A stretch of 64,000 bases of DNA, from NCBI RefSeq assembly GCF_002078015.1, contig NZ_LWBP01000156.1, positions 1 to 64,000 of the forward strand. The letters run 5' to 3'. Positions within the stretch are counted from its first letter, which is position 1, and each line of letters starts with the position of its first letter. Position numbers and translations under genes: made by a program. Source of the stretch: Niastella populi (GTDB taxonomy: Bacteria; Bacteroidota; Bacteroidia; Chitinophagales; Chitinophagaceae). This document shows, one piece after another, positions 32,830 through 40,903 of this stretch. Below the pieces are notes generated by a model that searched no databases, was not told the DNA's origin, and worked only from the letters and a program-made list of their open reading frames with translations.

Positions 32830-35586
32830 TTATTTTAACGGAATCAGTTTCACCGCGCCCTCCAAACCCGAAGGCTGCACCTTCCATTTGGCGGCATCGA
32901 AGTTCTTATAGTTGATGTTCACAAAGTTTATTTCGTGGTAATTGCGCCAAACTTCGCCTTTGCGGTCCAGATCCCTGATGCGGTTGGCCATGAGGTTACG
33001 TACCTCGATGCTGATGGTGTTTTTCCCTTCTTTCAAATACGCTCCTACGTTCAGTTCAAATGGCAGGCTCCAGATAAGCCCGGCATCTTTACCGTTGATG
33101 ATCACCCGGGAAGATTCATACAACTTTTCCAACTGCAAAATGTAATCAGCCGCTTTGTTTTTAAGGGTAAAGGTTGTAGTATACACCCCGCTGCCCGAAT
33201 ACGATTGCGTGGTTGAATCATCAGTGAAAGCCGTCCACGGTTGAATAGTGGTCATTTTTTTCGTGGCCGGGCGTTGCGGACCGCCTTCTGTGAATTGTAA
33301 CACCCAGCCGTTATCGTGAAGGTTTATTGGTTCGCCGGCCGTTTGCATATACCGGTATGGGATGGCCGTTTCTTTTATGTTGCTCAATTTCAGAATAACC
33401 GATTCGCCCGATCTCAACTGTAACCTCACTGCCGTTGCATTGTTTTGCTGATGATGCGGCAGCGAATTGATCTGTCCGTTCAGCGGGTCCATACGCAAAA
33501 GGGTACTGGCTGTATTTCGTAATACAACAGTTTCATCGACGTCATTGGCTGTGTTATTTACAATGAAATAGTATGTGCCATCCGGTTTTTTTCTGCGAAT
33601 GAATTTTAAACCGCCTGCGGCTATGGATTCAGGCGCAATACCCAGGTATTTCAGGGCGGCGTTTACATCGCCCGCTACTATTTTTCCTTTCCCTGCCACT
33701 GCGGTTTGTAACTGGTTATTACCAGCGGAAAGCTGAATGCCGGCTATCAGCGCCTTCAGTTCCTGCCTGCCTTTTTCGGGGTCATTAAATCCGGGCACAT
33801 CGTGCGGGAACTGTTCAAAGATCACGGTAGTGCCTTCATTTGCCAACCGGAGTATATTCCTTAATGTAGCCACGGGCATTTTATCACAGGCCGGCACCAG
33901 TAACAATTGGTGTTGCGCTCCTTTTGCAGCAACCCGTAAACCGCCATTTTGAGCGTGTGCCTGTTCTAGCATTTTGTCCGAGGCAAAGTCAAGCGAATAA
34001 CCGGCGTTCTGTAAAGCCACCACATTTTTATAAAACCGTGTGGGGTGCAGCCAATGGTCTACATCATGCACTTTCAATGGCATATCCATTCCTTTTGCAT
34101 TATGCCAGGCATCGTATACCGGCCAGTAGATCAGTATTTCATTATCGGGTTCGCCGCTCTGTAAAACAGACTGGCAACGCGTTATATAATCGTTCAGGCC
34201 TTTCAGGTGCGGCCACAAACTGTTATTGGGCACAAAGTTCACCGAGGCATAAAATAACCAGCCGGGCCATTTGGCATCGGCCGGACTATATGTTGTTCCA
34301 TGATAAAAAACATGATTGATGCCTGAGAGAAATACCTGGTCAACTTCGGGTTTACACTGGCTCCATGATGTTTTGAAATGTTCGGTGAGCCAGGTAAAGG
34401 TTTCGCAACTGGTGAGCGGTTTGCCATAGGCATGGGCCGCAGAAGAGGCAAACTTTAGCATATTGGGATCGGGATCAACATCTCGAATGTCGGCGCTGTC
34501 CCTTCTTAAACCCCGGATGGGAAAATAACTGCTGCCAAATGTTTCCGTTTCCGGTATGTCGAATGCGGCATACAGATCGAGCAGGTTGCCGGGCGAACCA
34601 TGCGCCTGGTTAACCGAAAGCGTTTTTCTTTTATTGGTCCATTGGGTGAATACGGTCGAAAAATTCTCACGCATGAGATCGGCCAGGGTTTCGCGGTAAT
34701 CTGATTTCAGCCGCGCTGTGGCATCGTTTGAATCTGACAGGAACAGGTTGATGTATTTCCTGAGATCGTACCCTCTTCTCTTTTGAAATTCGGTGAAGAA
34801 ATCGGGCGTCCAGTCGGCATTGTATACTTCATAGCTGTCGTTGAAGAAAGCTTTTACACCATGTGATGAATTGCCGAAGGCCGTATCGAAGATGGTGAAA
34901 TAGTTGACTGTTGCCGCTTTTGAAAAATGATCGATGGTAAACCCTTCCCCACCCGGCGCCGCTCTTTTTACCGCCTGTTTCGTTTTGCCGGTGAATACGG
35001 CATACAGTTTAAGGTCACTGGCAGCATTGTATTGCAGGTTGCCGCCGGCATCTACCTTACCGGTAAGATCGATGGCTTCGCCATTACTATTAAAACCCAT
35101 TAAAGCACTTAGAGAGGCCGCCTCTTTTTGTTTGGGATCGTTAATGACCAGAGGCTGTGCCAATGCGGCGCCCGCTTTTAGATCGTATTGCTGAACCAAA
35201 AGTTTTGAAGCGGCGTCCTGTACCGTTACATGCGAACCGCCAATGGGCCAGCCGGTTCCAACAGAAATATAAACGCCCATGTTGCGGGCATTCGATTGCT
35301 GTACGGTATAGTCGAGCATTTTCATCCATTGGGGCGACAGATATTTTATATACCGGTGCTCAAAACCTTTGGCGCCATAAATGGGTACAATTTCTACCCC
35401 GCCAAATCCGGCCTGGCTATATTGTTGTAAACTGGTGCTGATATTCTTTTCGTCAACGGCGCTTCCCATCCACCACCAGCGGGTCCAGGGCTTGCTTTGC
35501 TGTGTAAAGGCGGGCCATTTTGTTTGGGCAGAAAGATGCAATGTGAGTGCGGTCACATAGCAGGCAAGTAACGTTTTCTTGAACAT
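32830..35586 (-). CDS. GH106-like glycoside hydrolase (putative alpha-L-rhamnosidase)
   Basis: The product has 918 residues with a signal peptide (MFKKTLLACYVTALTLHLSAQ). The N-terminal region reads PWTRWWWMGSAVDEKNI followed by QYSQAGFGGVEIVPIYG, characteristic of the GH106 catalytic family whose known members release alpha-L-rhamnose from plant polysaccharides. The C-terminal 150 residues (YTTTFTLKNKAADYILQLEKLYESSRVIINGKDAG) are a GH2-like sugar-binding sandwich. It should be periplasmic or surface-exposed. No SusC/SusD pair is next to it, so it is not in a classical utilisation locus. I start at the ATG 35586; an open extension to 35856 lacks a signal. Precise substrate is inferred from family only. 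Confidence 0.82.
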   Translation of the reverse strand: MFKKTLLACYVTALTLHLSAQTKWPAFTQQSKPWTRWWWMGSAVDEKNISTSLQQYSQAGFGGVEIVPIYGAKGFEHRYIKYLSPQWMKMLDYTVQQSNARNMGVYISVGTGWPIGGSHVTVQDAASKLLVQQYDLKAGAALAQPLVINDPKQKEAASLSALMGFNSNGEAIDLTGKVDAGGNLQYNAASDLKLYAVFTGKTKQAVKRAAPGGEGFTIDHFSKAATVNYFTIFDTAFGNSSHGVKAFFNDSYEVYNADWTPDFFTEFQKRRGYDLRKYINLFLSDSNDATARLKSDYRETLADLMRENFSTVFTQWTNKRKTLSVNQAHGSPGNLLDLYAAFDIPETETFGSSYFPIRGLRRDSADIRDVDPDPNMLKFASSAAHAYGKPLTSCETFTWLTEHFKTSWSQCKPEVDQVFLSGINHVFYHGTTYSPADAKWPGWLFYASVNFVPNNSLWPHLKGLNDYITRCQSVLQSGEPDNEILIYWPVYDAWHNAKGMDMPLKVHDVDHWLHPTRFYKNVVALQNAGYSLDFASDKMLEQAHAQNGGLRVAAKGAQHQLLLVPACDKMPVATLRNILRLANEGTTVIFEQFPHDVPGFNDPEKGRQELKALIAGIQLSAGNNQLQTAVAGKGKIVAGDVNAALKYLGIAPESIAAGGLKFIRRKKPDGTYYFIVNNTANDVDETVVLRNTASTLLRMDPLNGQINSLPHHQQNNATAVRLQLRSGESVILKLSNIKETAIPYRYMQTAGEPINLHDNGWVLQFTEGGPQRPATKKMTTIQPWTAFTDDSTTQSYSGSGVYTTTFTLKNKAADYILQLEKLYESSRVIINGKDAGLIWSLPFELNVGAYLKEGKNTISIEVRNLMANRIRDLDRKGEVWRNYHEINFVNINYKNFDAAKWKVQPSGLEGAVKLIPLK

Positions 35587-35906
35587 GCCGCTAATATAAT
35601 GAATTTGATATTCGGGCCGTCTTGTACTGTCGGGTAGCTTTCCCTGGTCTGAAGCAGGGCATATCCCGCCTGGTGTTTTGAATTTTGGATCTAATCCCCG
35701 GTACGGTCCTGCGCGTGCTCCTTCGGCCCCCATGGTGGCCGCATAATTGCAGGGTTTAATAAAGGTGAAATTTCCGCCGGTTGCCAAAGGAAACAGGGAA
35801 ATGTTTGACGCCCAACCCTTATAATGAAGTTTTCTCCCGATTGACGGCAATGGCATGTATGAGTTGGCTGAACCCCCGGCGTAAAAGTGGTAAAGTCAGA
35901 AAAAGA
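35587..35906. other. 320 bp divergent region between GH106-like gene and the radical SAM operon
   Basis: Open frames on both strands extend from the flanking genes into it, but they cannot both be used and neither carries a domain. No word repeats of the kinds seen elsewhere. It must hold the promoters of both units; no full TAnnTTTG box was found with good spacing. Confidence 0.5.
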
Positions 35907-36977
35907 ATGACAAACGATATGCAAAAAGTAAAAACCCTGAAGGCGCAGCATAATTTTCTTGCCAATGTTCATGAGCAGATTGAAATAATCGAGCACGGGC
36001 AAACAGGAAACTTTGCCCTGGCGCCTTTTCAGCAAAAACTCGAAGCGGCCGGCCTGTTTCCGCTCAAGCCTGCCGCCATTGACATTTTCCAGGTAAACAT
36101 GGGTAAGATGTGCAATCAGGTTTGCAGTCACTGTCATGTGGATGCCGGACCCGACCGTAAAGAAATCATGTCGAAAGAAACCATGCAGCAGTGTTTACAT
36201 ATTATCAGGAATGATCAATCATTTACAACCGTTGACCTCACAGGCGGCGCACCCGAAATGAATCTGCATTTTCGTTGGTTTGTCGGCGAAATAAAAAAAA
36301 TGAACAGAACAGTGTTGGTGCGTTCCAATCTTACTATTATCCTGGCAAATAAAAAATATCATGACCTGCCGGAATTTTTCAAAGAGAATAATGTACAGGT
36401 AATAGCGTCATTGCCCTGTTACACAAAAGAAAACACCGACCGGCAAAGAGGCGACGGTGTTTTTGAAGATAGCATCAAAGCCCTGCAAATGTTAAATGCA
36501 GTGGGGTATGGAAAAGAAAATTCAGGGTTGAAACTGACGTTGGTGTACAATCCGGGCGGCGCCTCGCTGCCACCACCACAGCAAACATTGGAAACGGATT
36601 ATAAACAAAAATTGCTCGACTGGTTTGGGATCAGCTTTAACAACCTGTATGTCATAACGAATATGCCAATCAGCCGCTTTCTGAATTATTTGCTTGAATC
36701 GGGTAAATATGAAACCTATATGGAGAAACTGGTAAATGCCTATAATCCTGTTGCCGCTGCCAACGTAATGTGCCGGAACACCATTTCGATCGGATGGGAC
36801 GGATATATATACGATTGCGATTTTAACCAAATGCTTGAACTGAAAGTTGATTGTCATTCGAGGCATATTGCTGAATTCAATAAGGAGGCTTTAACGGGAA
36901 GAAGTATCGTGGTTGGTCAACATTGTTATGGTTGTACCGCGGGCGCCGGAAGCAGCTGTGGCGGCGCGGTAGCATAA
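35907..36977 (+). CDS. arsS: Radical SAM/Cys-rich protein, ArsS-like (TIGR04167 family)
   Basis: The product has 356 residues. The radical SAM cluster motif is CNQVCSHC (C69, C73, C76) within QVNMGKMCNQVCSHCHVDAGPDRKE, the signature of the rSAM/selenodomain family now often named ArsS. DLTGGAPEMN follows. The C-terminal domain has MCRNTISIGWDGYIYDCDFNQML and ends in HCYGCTAGAGSSCGG (C340, C343, C351); some relatives have selenocysteine in this domain, this one has Cys only. Characterised ArsS couples an adenosyl moiety to dimethylarsenite in arsenosugar synthesis. Here no arsM-like gene is seen, so an arsenic substrate is not proven. I start at the ATG 35907; an upstream extension is not conserved-looking. 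First gene of a five-gene operon. Confidence 0.88.
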   Translation: MTNDMQKVKTLKAQHNFLANVHEQIEIIEHGQTGNFALAPFQQKLEAAGLFPLKPAAIDIFQVNMGKMCNQVCSHCHVDAGPDRKEIMSKETMQQCLHIIRNDQSFTTVDLTGGAPEMNLHFRWFVGEIKKMNRTVLVRSNLTIILANKKYHDLPEFFKENNVQVIASLPCYTKENTDRQRGDGVFEDSIKALQMLNAVGYGKENSGLKLTLVYNPGGASLPPPQQTLETDYKQKLLDWFGISFNNLYVITNMPISRFLNYLLESGKYETYMEKLVNAYNPVAAANVMCRNTISIGWDGYIYDCDFNQMLELKVDCHSRHIAEFNKEALTGRSIVVGQHCYGCTAGAGSSCGGAVA

Positions 36978-36995
36978 TTGTATTTAAACCTTATT

Positions 36996-37586
36996 ATGAT
37001 GAAACAGGCACTGCTGATCTTCGCACGGAACCTGGTATATGGGCAGGTAAAAACAAGGCTCGCCGCCACCATCGGCAGGCAGAGGGCGTTGGCTGTTTAT
37101 GAACTCTTGCTGGAGCATACAGTTGCCGTTACGGAACGATTGCCCTTCGATAAGGTGGTCTTTTACTCCGAAAAAATCGATGGGGGTGATATATGGAACG
37201 ATAGATCTTATAAAAAGCAGGTTCAGGCCGGCAATGACCTGGGAGAAAGAATGCGCCATGCATTCGCCACGGTATTTGGTAAAGGGTATCAGAAGGCAGC
37301 GATCATAGGAACCGATTGTTTCGAGCTCACCACGCTGATTATTACGGAAGCTTTCGAATGCCTCGACAAATACGATGTGGTCATCGGTCCCGCGAAGGAC
37401 GGAGGATACTATTTATTGGGAATGAAAAAACTTTACCCGGGGTTATTCAATGACATACAATGGAGCACTGACCAGGTGTTGAAACAAACCCTTGCTGCCT
37501 GTGAACAATTGCAGATTTCAACACACCTGCTTCCGGCTTTATCAGATATCGATCATGAAGAAGACCTGAAAAATATACATATTTAA
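36996..37586 (+). CDS. TIGR04282-family glycosyltransferase (rSAM/selenodomain-associated transferase 1)
   Basis: The product has 196 residues. ALLIFARNLVYGQVKTRLAATIG is the opening of the DUF2064/TIGR04282 nucleotide-sugar transferase fold, and GTDCFELTTLIITEAF and DVVIGPAKDGGYYLLGMKK are its other conserved blocks. The family is named for its linkage to the radical SAM gene upstream, from which it is 18 bp away. It may transfer or activate a sugar in the pathway. Two adjacent Met codons (36996, 36999) can serve as start; a TTG at 36978 directly after the upstream stop is less likely. Cytoplasmic. Confidence 0.88.
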   Translation: MMKQALLIFARNLVYGQVKTRLAATIGRQRALAVYELLLEHTVAVTERLPFDKVVFYSEKIDGGDIWNDRSYKKQVQAGNDLGERMRHAFATVFGKGYQKAAIIGTDCFELTTLIITEAFECLDKYDVVIGPAKDGGYYLLGMKKLYPGLFNDIQWSTDQVLKQTLAACEQLQISTHLLPALSDIDHEEDLKNIHI

Positions 37587-37607
37587 TGTTATCGAAACGG
37601 CGGTAAT

Positions 37608-38303
37608 ATGATAAGCGTTATTATACCTGCATACAATGAAGAGGCACACCTCAAAACAACCATAGAAAAGTTATGGGACCTTGACGAGGAAAATTTAATC
37701 CAGGAGGTCATTGTAGCTGATGGTTCAAGTGAGGACGGAACGGTTTCCATAGCACAATCGGCAGGTGTAAAGGTTGTTACTGGTGATAAAGGAAGAGCAA
37801 AGCAAATGAACCGGGGCGCCTCGGCGGCAAAAGGAAAGATCTTATATTTCCTGCACGCAGACAGCATTCCGCCGAAAAGATTTAGTACAGACATCGTTAA
37901 TGCCCATAGCAAAGGTTATCAAAGTGGATGCTTTCGGCTCGCTTTTGACCATGATCATTGGTTTCTGAAAGCAAATGCCTGGTTCACCCGGTTTGACGTA
38001 AATGCCGTTCGTTTCGGCGACCAGAGTTTGTTTGTGACAAAGAAGCTGTTTGAAAATGCAGGTGGTTTCAGGGAAGATCTGTTGATGATGGAAGACCAGG
38101 AGATCATTCATCGCATAAAAAGACATGGGAAATTTAAAGTAATGAATGATTATGTCACTACTTCTGCAAGAAAATACCTTGACAACGGCGTGTTTAGAAT
38201 GCAGCGTATTTTTTATCGCATCTGGGCGCTGTATTATCTCGGGTATTCTCAGGAGAAATTACTTGAAATGCATAGAAAACTTATCAGGAACCACAAATTG
38301 TAA
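37608..38303 (+). CDS. TIGR04283-family glycosyltransferase (rSAM/selenodomain-associated transferase 2)
   Basis: The product has 231 residues, a GT2-type GT-A fold. Landmarks are SVIIPAYNEEAHLKTTIEKL, VIVADGSSEDGT, GRAKQMNRGASAAKGKILYFLHADSIPP (the DxD-like metal site is HAD) and RFGDQSLFVTKKLFENAGGF...LMMEDQEIIHRIKRHGKFK. The C-terminal helix is basic. It is the second transferase of the rSAM-associated pair, 21 bp after the first. It presumably forms a glycosidic bond on the product of the radical SAM step. Confidence 0.9.
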   Translation: MISVIIPAYNEEAHLKTTIEKLWDLDEENLIQEVIVADGSSEDGTVSIAQSAGVKVVTGDKGRAKQMNRGASAAKGKILYFLHADSIPPKRFSTDIVNAHSKGYQSGCFRLAFDHDHWFLKANAWFTRFDVNAVRFGDQSLFVTKKLFENAGGFREDLLMMEDQEIIHRIKRHGKFKVMNDYVTTSARKYLDNGVFRMQRIFYRIWALYYLGYSQEKLLEMHRKLIRNHKL

Positions 38304-38338
38304 AAGGAACATTGCTGCGCTTATAAACAATCTGAATA

Positions 38339-39409
38339 ATGAAACCCAACGACGATAACGCAAAACTTCCAACGGAACAGCGTCCTTTCAGGGTGTTGAT
38401 CATTTCCGGGTCGAACAGGAGGCAATATAATTGTCCCGGTGTTGACAGTAAATCGAGGGCCCTGATGTTGAAGATGGCCGACATGCTGCCGGTGGATTGG
38501 GAAATTGATTATGAAGACCTGGGAAATGTTTATGCACGGGAAAGAATTCAAAGTTGTAATTCCTGTGTATCTACTTCGATGGCGCTCTGTGTATGGCCAT
38601 GTAACTGTTATGAAAAGAACAGTAAAAAAGAGCCCGACCTGATGTGGAACCTTGACCTGTATGCGCGACTGGATATGGCGGATGCCTGGGCGATCATCGG
38701 GCCGATAAACTGGTATGCGCCTTCCGGTAACCTGAAACTTTTGTTTGACCGTTTGGTATGCATGAACGGTGGCAACCCCGACGAAAGAACGATAGATCAT
38801 AAGAATCCCGAAAAAGCAATGACACTGGAACATACCGAAGAATGGAAGCGGATAAGTTTGAACCACCTTGAGGGCCGAACGGCAGCCTTCTTTTGTTATG
38901 GCGATGAAGGGGGCGACGAATTGGACGAAACAGGCAGGCCGGATATCCTGCAACACAAAAATTATTTCGATCCGGGGAAAGAACCCTTCGGAAATGAACG
39001 GGATGCCTATGCGCCATTGGTGTGGCAATGCAGGTATGGCGGCGTAGAAGTGCCCGATCGCTTATGGAAACACTGTACAAATGGAAAAGGAAAAAAGTAC
39101 AGCGATAACCAGGCAGAGGATATGATCACCGAAAACGAATTCATGACTTCATTCGATAATTGGGTGCGCGATTTTGAAAACCTGGTTCGGCAAAAAGGAA
39201 AAGTGCCGCCAAATAAATACCGGGCTTATGGCTACAAACCACCAAAGCATTTTTGGGCCAATGTAAAGGATGGCATTCGATATTTTGAAATGATGGTGGG
39301 AAAGGCGCCAAAGCATTCGTCGCCCCGAATACAGGAGGAATTGGGGTTAAACCGGGATGCGGTGTGGCAGACCAAAAAAGGGGAAGGAAAAAAATTGAGA
39401 GATGATTAG
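38339..39409 (+). CDS. Large flavodoxin-like NAD(P)H-dependent oxidoreductase with Cys-rich loop
   Basis: The product has 356 residues. Residues 18-150 are a flavodoxin fold of the NADPH-dependent FMN reductase group (FRVLIISGSNRRQYNCPGVDSKSRAL for phosphate binding; ADAWAIIGPINWYAPSGNLKLLFDRL for the flavin site). A loop with C-N-S-C-V-S-T-S-M-A-L-C-V-W-P-C-N-C (about 71-90) adds five cysteines and could bind a metal or metalloid. Unlike the ordinary 180-200 residue members, it has a C-terminal extension of about 150 residues with RYGGVEVPDRLWKHC and a basic tail. It lies 35 bp after the second transferase and its stop overlaps the next start by 8 bp. A redox step in the operon pathway is likely but inferred. 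Confidence 0.8.
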   Translation: MKPNDDNAKLPTEQRPFRVLIISGSNRRQYNCPGVDSKSRALMLKMADMLPVDWEIDYEDLGNVYARERIQSCNSCVSTSMALCVWPCNCYEKNSKKEPDLMWNLDLYARLDMADAWAIIGPINWYAPSGNLKLLFDRLVCMNGGNPDERTIDHKNPEKAMTLEHTEEWKRISLNHLEGRTAAFFCYGDEGGDELDETGRPDILQHKNYFDPGKEPFGNERDAYAPLVWQCRYGGVEVPDRLWKHCTNGKGKKYSDNQAEDMITENEFMTSFDNWVRDFENLVRQKGKVPPNKYRAYGYKPPKHFWANVKDGIRYFEMMVGKAPKHSSPRIQEELGLNRDAVWQTKKGEGKKLRDD

Positions 39410-40247
39410 ATCCATTTTTGATCAGTTGGGCACTCCTATATTGATAGGGCTATTTTTGCTACTTTTTCTTCTTGAAACAAAATTTCAGCTGAGAAAACGT
39501 GTTCAACGCCGTATACAAAGGCTCATCGTCAACTTTGTAGTTTCGTTGCCGGCTTTTGCGTTATTAAGGATCCTGTTCATTCCCGCCATGTTGTGGCTGG
39601 CATCGGGCAATCAGGCCTGGCATTTCGGGCTGAACTACCTTTATAATGCCCCGGAATACATAAAATTCGCCATAGCTTTTTTACTTTTGGATTACAGCAA
39701 TTACATCTGGCATATTTTACTTCATAAGCTTCCGCTAATGTGGCGGTTTCACCTGGTGCATCATACAGACCTGGATCTCGATGTAACCACCGCATTCAGG
39801 TTTCATTTTGGAGAAATGATAGCATCCGTTTTTTTCAGGGGCGCTGCAGTGCTCCTGACCGGCGCCTCACCCCTAACCGTTCTTGTTTATGAGATCGTAT
39901 TCGAAGCGGCCACCCAGTTTCATCACAGCAACATGAAAATTCCATTCCGGTTTGAAAAGCTTTTGAATAAAATAGTTGTCACGCCGAGAATGCATGGCGT
40001 ACATCATTCCATGATAAAAACTGAAACAGACAGCAACTATTCGATCATATTTTCCTTTTGGGACAGAATACACCGAACTATCCGGCTAAATCTTCACCAG
40101 CATGAAATAGTAACCGGCGTGCCGGCGTATGCAAACGAAAAAGAGCTAACGATCGGCAATTTGCTGAAGCTGCCTTTTACGAAAATTCGCGAGTGGAAGA
40201 ACGCCGAACGAAATGCAGAAGGAAATGTAAGTCAATTAAAAGAATAA
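39402..40247 (+). CDS. Fatty acid hydroxylase / sterol desaturase superfamily protein
   Basis: The product has 281 residues, with about four membrane helices and the eight-histidine pattern of the family: HILLH (H104, H108), HLVHH (H117, H120, H121), HHS (H174, H175) and HGVHH (H198, H201, H202), which bind a di-iron centre. The enzyme class inserts oxygen or double bonds into lipid chains at the membrane. Its start overlaps the stop of the flavodoxin-like gene, so it belongs to the radical SAM operon. A lipid substrate would suggest that the operon makes a glycolipid-like or metalloid-containing lipid; this is inference. A strong hairpin follows at 40260-40320. Confidence 0.88.
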   Translation: MIRSIFDQLGTPILIGLFLLLFLLETKFQLRKRVQRRIQRLIVNFVVSLPAFALLRILFIPAMLWLASGNQAWHFGLNYLYNAPEYIKFAIAFLLLDYSNYIWHILLHKLPLMWRFHLVHHTDLDLDVTTAFRFHFGEMIASVFFRGAAVLLTGASPLTVLVYEIVFEAATQFHHSNMKIPFRFEKLLNKIVVTPRMHGVHHSMIKTETDSNYSIIFSFWDRIHRTIRLNLHQHEIVTGVPAYANEKELTIGNLLKLPFTKIREWKNAERNAEGNVSQLKE

Positions 40248-40259
40248 ACGTGCCTTAGG

Positions 40260-40320
40260 TTTCAGCGCAATACACGGGGAAGCAGAAATGCTGCCCCGTT
40301 TATTGTATTCATGCTGAAAT
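40260..40320. terminator. Bidirectional terminator hairpin
   Basis: TTTCAGC..GCTGAAA encloses ACGGGG-AA-GCAG and CTGC-CCCGT, giving a long interrupted stem. It lies between the desaturase-like gene (plus) and the small secreted protein (minus), ending both. Confidence 0.7.
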
Positions 40321-40328
40321 GCAGTCGG

Positions 40329-40691
40329 TTATTGCTGAGAGCGATAGAAATCGTAGTATGAAACAGCGTTGTGGCTGCCGGTGACATAAACCTGTACGTA
40401 GGTGTTTTCATTATCCTCGGCACTACAATAAACCGGGGTCGATGGGGTAAGGAATGCGTATCCGTTCGCGGAATATACCGTGTAATTGCCGGAAGAAACA
40501 TACAGGTAATTGCCCGACCAGCTTAAGCCTGATATGGGGCCATTGCCGAAGGCGTAGGTGAAGGTCCAGACAAAAGCCGGTGCATGCAGGCCGGGAGCGG
40601 AAGTAACGGGTTTAAATGAGGAGGTGGCTTTAATACTCAATCCGCAACTAAGAATAATGGCAACGATCAAAAGGCAAGACTTTCTCGTCAT
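40329..40691 (-). CDS. Small secreted protein
   Basis: The product has 120 residues with a signal peptide (MTRKSCLLIVAIILSCGLSIKA). The mature part is rich in Tyr, Ser, Gly and Asn with alternating aromatic residues (SGLSWSGNYLYVSSGNYTVYSANGYAF), a beta-sandwich look, and one Cys. No known domain recognised. It is convergent to the radical SAM operon and shares its terminator; a functional link is not shown. AT-rich sequence with TTAATGATTAAACC lies upstream. Confidence 0.7.
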   Translation of the reverse strand: MTRKSCLLIVAIILSCGLSIKATSSFKPVTSAPGLHAPAFVWTFTYAFGNGPISGLSWSGNYLYVSSGNYTVYSANGYAFLTPSTPVYCSAEDNENTYVQVYVTGSHNAVSYYDFYRSQQ

Positions 40692-40903
40692 AAGATAATT
40701 TTTAAATGATTAATGATTAAACCATCCAAAAGTTACCGAGACTTCCTATAACCGCTTATTCAATTTGTTTCATATTGTTGGCAATTTGAATCATTTTTGA
40801 GTTGCTTCATCAGGGCATTGAATATTCGGGCGATCCTATGGAGCAGTTATATTTCTTTAACGCGGCGGCGAATGGGGTGGGCTTTCTTCACACTAATAAT
40901 TGG

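Noticed and set aside
35587-35856. N-terminal extension of the GH106-like gene
   Set aside because: It would place 90 residues before a clear signal peptide and overlaps the upstream region of the divergent operon.
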